NCBI GenBank assembly: GCA_003567055.1
Contig: PXAW01000298.1
Span: 1-7,097, forward strand
Direction of reading: 5' to 3'
Length of the DNA: 7,097 nt
Source of the DNA: Hyphomicrobiales bacterium
Lineage (GTDB): Bacteria; Pseudomonadota; Alphaproteobacteria; Rhizobiales; Beijerinckiaceae
The notes under the pieces were generated by a model that saw only the letters and a list, made by a program, of their open reading frames with translations, had not been told where the DNA came from and did no database searches. Within the stretch, counting starts at the first letter, position 1. Every line of letters starts with the position of its first letter. A program made the translations under genes and the position numbers. This document shows positions 5,251 through 7,097 of the stretch, one piece after another.

Positions 5251-6084
5251 TCACATGATCGCCGGCTTCTCGACCGCCGGACTGCGCGCCAGCTGCGCCG
5301 CCTCATCGGCGGGAAGCGTGTCGTCCCACAGCCGGGCGATATAGCGCTCGCCGGTATGGCCGCTGGAATCATCGGCGCTCAGCCACAGGGCCGGCGCGCG
5401 CATGATGGCGGGTGAAAGCAGGTTGCCGTCGGCGCCCTTCTTGCCCGGCCCGTCGGGCAGGAGTGCGGTATCCGCCGCACCGCCCGGCAGGAGCACGTTG
5501 ACGTCGATACCGGTGCCGGCGAGATCCTGCGCGAAGATGCGCGAGGCGGCTTCCATCGCCGCCTTGGACGGGCCGTAGGGCGCATAGCCGCGCCGGACCA
5601 TGGTCTGGTCGCTGGTCGAGATGTTGATGATCTTGCCGCAACCGCGCGCCAGCATTCCCGGCACCACTGCCCGGCTCATATGGAACATGCCGTTGAGATT
5701 GGTCGCGATGATCGCCGCCCAGGCCTGCGGATCGGTCTCCCAGAACCGCGTCGGCTCGCGGTTATAGGTCTCGCTGACGAGCCGCATGCCGCGTCCGGCA
5801 TTGTTGATCAAAACCGTGACCGGCCCCAGCTCCGCCTCGACCCGCGCGACCAGCGCCGTGCAGGCATCCGCATCCGTGACATCGCAGATCAGCGGCAGGA
5901 TCCGGCCCGGAAGAGCTTCCGCCTCGCGCGCCGTGGCGTCGAGCTCGTCGCCTGCCTGCGCCCCGGTAATCGCTACCCACGCGCCCTCCTGGGCCAAAGC
6001 GAGCGCCATTTCGCGCCCGAGCCCGCGCCCGCCACCGGTGACGATCACGACGCGGTCTCGCAGTGACGGGTATCGCATCGTCAT
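5251..6084 (-). CDS. Short-chain dehydrogenase/reductase (classical SDR)
   Basis: 277 residues with complete classical SDR signatures: the nucleotide-binding TGGGRGLG (16-23), NNAG (94-97), the structural Asn129 in NLNGMF, serines in NISTSD (154-159), and the catalytic Tyr170 and Lys174 in YGPSK. PGG follows at about residue 204. It is a cytoplasmic NAD(P)-dependent oxidoreductase acting on an alcohol or carbonyl group. The C-terminal part departs from the common VDGG ending, reading HTGERYIARLWDD followed by a roughly 25-residue tail that probably shapes substrate choice. Its ATG shares one base with the stop of the preceding isomerase gene (TGATG), and GGGAG lies ten bases upstream, so coupled translation is likely. 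It is the last gene before the 277-bp gap with the palindromic repeat. It is a different gene from the SDR fragment at 1-213. Confidence 0.92.
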   Translation of the reverse strand: MTMRYPSLRDRVVIVTGGGRGLGREMALALAQEGAWVAITGAQAGDELDATAREAEALPGRILPLICDVTDADACTALVARVEAELGPVTVLINNAGRGMRLVSETYNREPTRFWETDPQAWAAIIATNLNGMFHMSRAVVPGMLARGCGKIINISTSDQTMVRRGYAPYGPSKAAMEAASRIFAQDLAGTGIDVNVLLPGGAADTALLPDGPGKKGADGNLLSPAIMRAPALWLSADDSSGHTGERYIARLWDDTLPADEAAQLARSPAVEKPAIM

Positions 6085-6884
6085 CAGCCGGCGGCTCCCA
6101 TGCGTTCGAACAGGCGCCCCGCAGCCGGGATGTCATCGCGGATACCGGCGAGCCGCAGGGCGTGCCAGAGCGTGGCGGTGTTGGAGGAGATCACCGGGAT
6201 GCCGAATTCGGCTTCGAGCTTGCGGATCAGCGGCAGGGTCGGAAAGTCGGTGCAGGAAATCAGGAGCGCGTCGGGGCGCCCGGATCCCCTTGCCTGCCCG
6301 CGCGCCGCCTGCATCACCGAACGCGCATGCTCGGCGACCGCATCGAGCGGTGTCTGGGCGATGCGCACATATTCATGCGGCCCGCCGGAACCGATGCCGA
6401 GCCCCGCAATCGCCAGCACCTCGAACCCGCAGCCCTCCAGGAAATGGCGCTCATGCGCGTCGAGCTTTTCGTGATAAGGCGTTGCTACGGCGAGCCTCTT
6501 TGCTGCGAGCGCATCGAGCGCGGTGACGATCGCCGCAGCGGTGGTGAGGCCGGTGCGCCCGCTCGCGGCCTTCATCCGTTCAGGCAGGCTCTGCGGCGGA
6601 TGGGTCATCGAGCCGGCGGTGCAGGCATAGGCGATGACATCGACATCCGCCTTGACGAGCTCGGCCATGGCCTTGTCGAGATCATCATGCAGCGCGCGCT
6701 GGCCCTCCTGCGAGGTCGTATCCGCATGAAGCGGCATGCGCATGGTATGAAAGCTCGTGCCCTCGGGCATCAGCCGCGCCCATTCCGCCTCGTTGACCGT
6801 ATTGGTCGGCGGTACGATCACGCCGAGACGCGCGCGCCAGGAATAGGCGGAAAGATGACGCGGGGCGCCGGGCGCTTCAGGCAT
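6084..6884 (-). CDS. Maleate cis-trans isomerase/Asp-Glu racemase-family protein with both cysteines
   Basis: 266 residues. Family landmarks are LGVIVPPTNTVNEAEW (20-35), a first catalytic cysteine Cys88 in AYACTAGS, AVATPYHEKLDAHERHFLEG in the middle, a second cysteine Cys211 in LISCTDFPTL, and PVISSNTATLWHALRLAGI near the end. The paired cysteines in CT motifs match maleate isomerase, which converts maleate to fumarate without cofactor; racemases of the same superfamily also use two cysteines, so maleate is the best guess but not proven. GGGAGG precedes the ATG at good spacing. The gene overlaps the aldehyde dehydrogenase end by eight bases and the SDR start by one, so the three are very probably co-transcribed. 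Maleate isomerases commonly finish nicotinate and other dihydroxypyridine pathways, which suits this neighbourhood. Confidence 0.87.
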   Translation of the reverse strand: MPEAPGAPRHLSAYSWRARLGVIVPPTNTVNEAEWARLMPEGTSFHTMRMPLHADTTSQEGQRALHDDLDKAMAELVKADVDVIAYACTAGSMTHPPQSLPERMKAASGRTGLTTAAAIVTALDALAAKRLAVATPYHEKLDAHERHFLEGCGFEVLAIAGLGIGSGGPHEYVRIAQTPLDAVAEHARSVMQAARGQARGSGRPDALLISCTDFPTLPLIRKLEAEFGIPVISSNTATLWHALRLAGIRDDIPAAGRLFERMGAAG

Positions 6885-7097
6885 CGCTGCCTCCCAGTTT
6901 GTGGATCGGGCGCTCTGCCACCGGGATCATCACCGTCTTGATCTCGGCATACATCGCCTCGCAGCCGCGCCCGCCCTCGCGGCCGACGCCCGATTCCTTG
7001 TAGCCCCCGAAGGCGGAGCGCAGATCGCGCACCATCGGCGTGTTCACCCAGATCGTCCCCGTGCGCAAGGCCTGCGCGACACGGTGAGCGCGGGCGA
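6877..7097 (-). CDS. Aldehyde dehydrogenase, C-terminal end (partial, HpaE-like)
   Basis: The last 72 residues of an aldehyde dehydrogenase whose start lies beyond the right edge. The fragment has RAHRVAQALRTGTIWVNT, VRDLR, and the C-terminal signature FGGYKESGVGREGG, then a tail ending near PIHKLGG. The VRDLR...GREGG...EIK pattern is most like 5-carboxymethyl-2-hydroxymuconate semialdehyde dehydrogenase (HpaE) and related muconic semialdehyde dehydrogenases, which oxidise ring-cleavage aldehydes with NAD+. The catalytic Cys and Glu are outside the window, so the specific substrate is an inference. The stop overlaps the start of the next gene by eight bases, making this the upstream part of the catabolic operon. 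Open reading continues through 7097 with no start in view. Confidence 0.9.
   Translation of the reverse strand, partial: ARAHRVAQALRTGTIWVNTPMVRDLRSAFGGYKESGVGREGGRGCEAMYAEIKTVMIPVAERPIHKLGGSDA

Overview
The window is GC-rich and densely packed. Its gene families (GntR/UTRA regulator, RES-Xre toxin-antitoxin pair, glutaredoxin-MauE fusion, paired maleate-isomerase-like proteins) and GGGGAGGG-type intergenic palindromes suggest an alphaproteobacterium, probably Hyphomicrobiales. That placement is inferred from gene content and base composition, not from a phylogenetic marker.

Layout. Two genes lie on the + strand at the left: the 3' end of a short-chain dehydrogenase (1-213) and a GntR-family regulator with a UTRA domain (318-1064). 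They are separated by a leader containing two palindromes. All remaining genes are on the - strand. Read in the direction of transcription, from the right edge, they are: the C-terminal end of an HpaE-like aldehyde dehydrogenase (6877-7097), a maleate cis-trans isomerase/Asp-Glu racemase-family protein with both expected cysteines (6084-6884), and an SDR oxidoreductase (5251-6084). These three overlap by a few bases and look like one operon. A 277-bp gap follows, holding a composite palindromic repeat and a strong promoter with an operator-like palindrome. Next come a class A FAD monooxygenase (3777-4973) and a second isomerase-family protein that lacks both expected cysteines (2997-3743). Then comes an Xre/MbcA-ParS-type antitoxin (2441-2938) overlapping a RES toxin (1941-2444), with two operator-like palindromes in front of it. 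Last is a glutaredoxin-MauE membrane fusion (1072-1839), convergent with the regulator.

How the genes may work together. Aldehyde dehydrogenase, FAD hydroxylase, SDR and maleate-isomerase-like proteins together point to catabolism of an aromatic or N-heteroaromatic compound toward a C4 dicarboxylic acid. No ring-cleavage enzyme is in view, so the substrate cannot be named. The GntR regulator at the left could control this locus, but the toxin-antitoxin and redox genes lie between them. The toxin-antitoxin module has its own control region and is probably an independent insertion.

The points most worth following are the isomerase-family pair with and without catalytic cysteines, the tandem palindromes 21-22 bp apart that cover the toxin-antitoxin control region, and the palindrome inside the FAD monooxygenase promoter.
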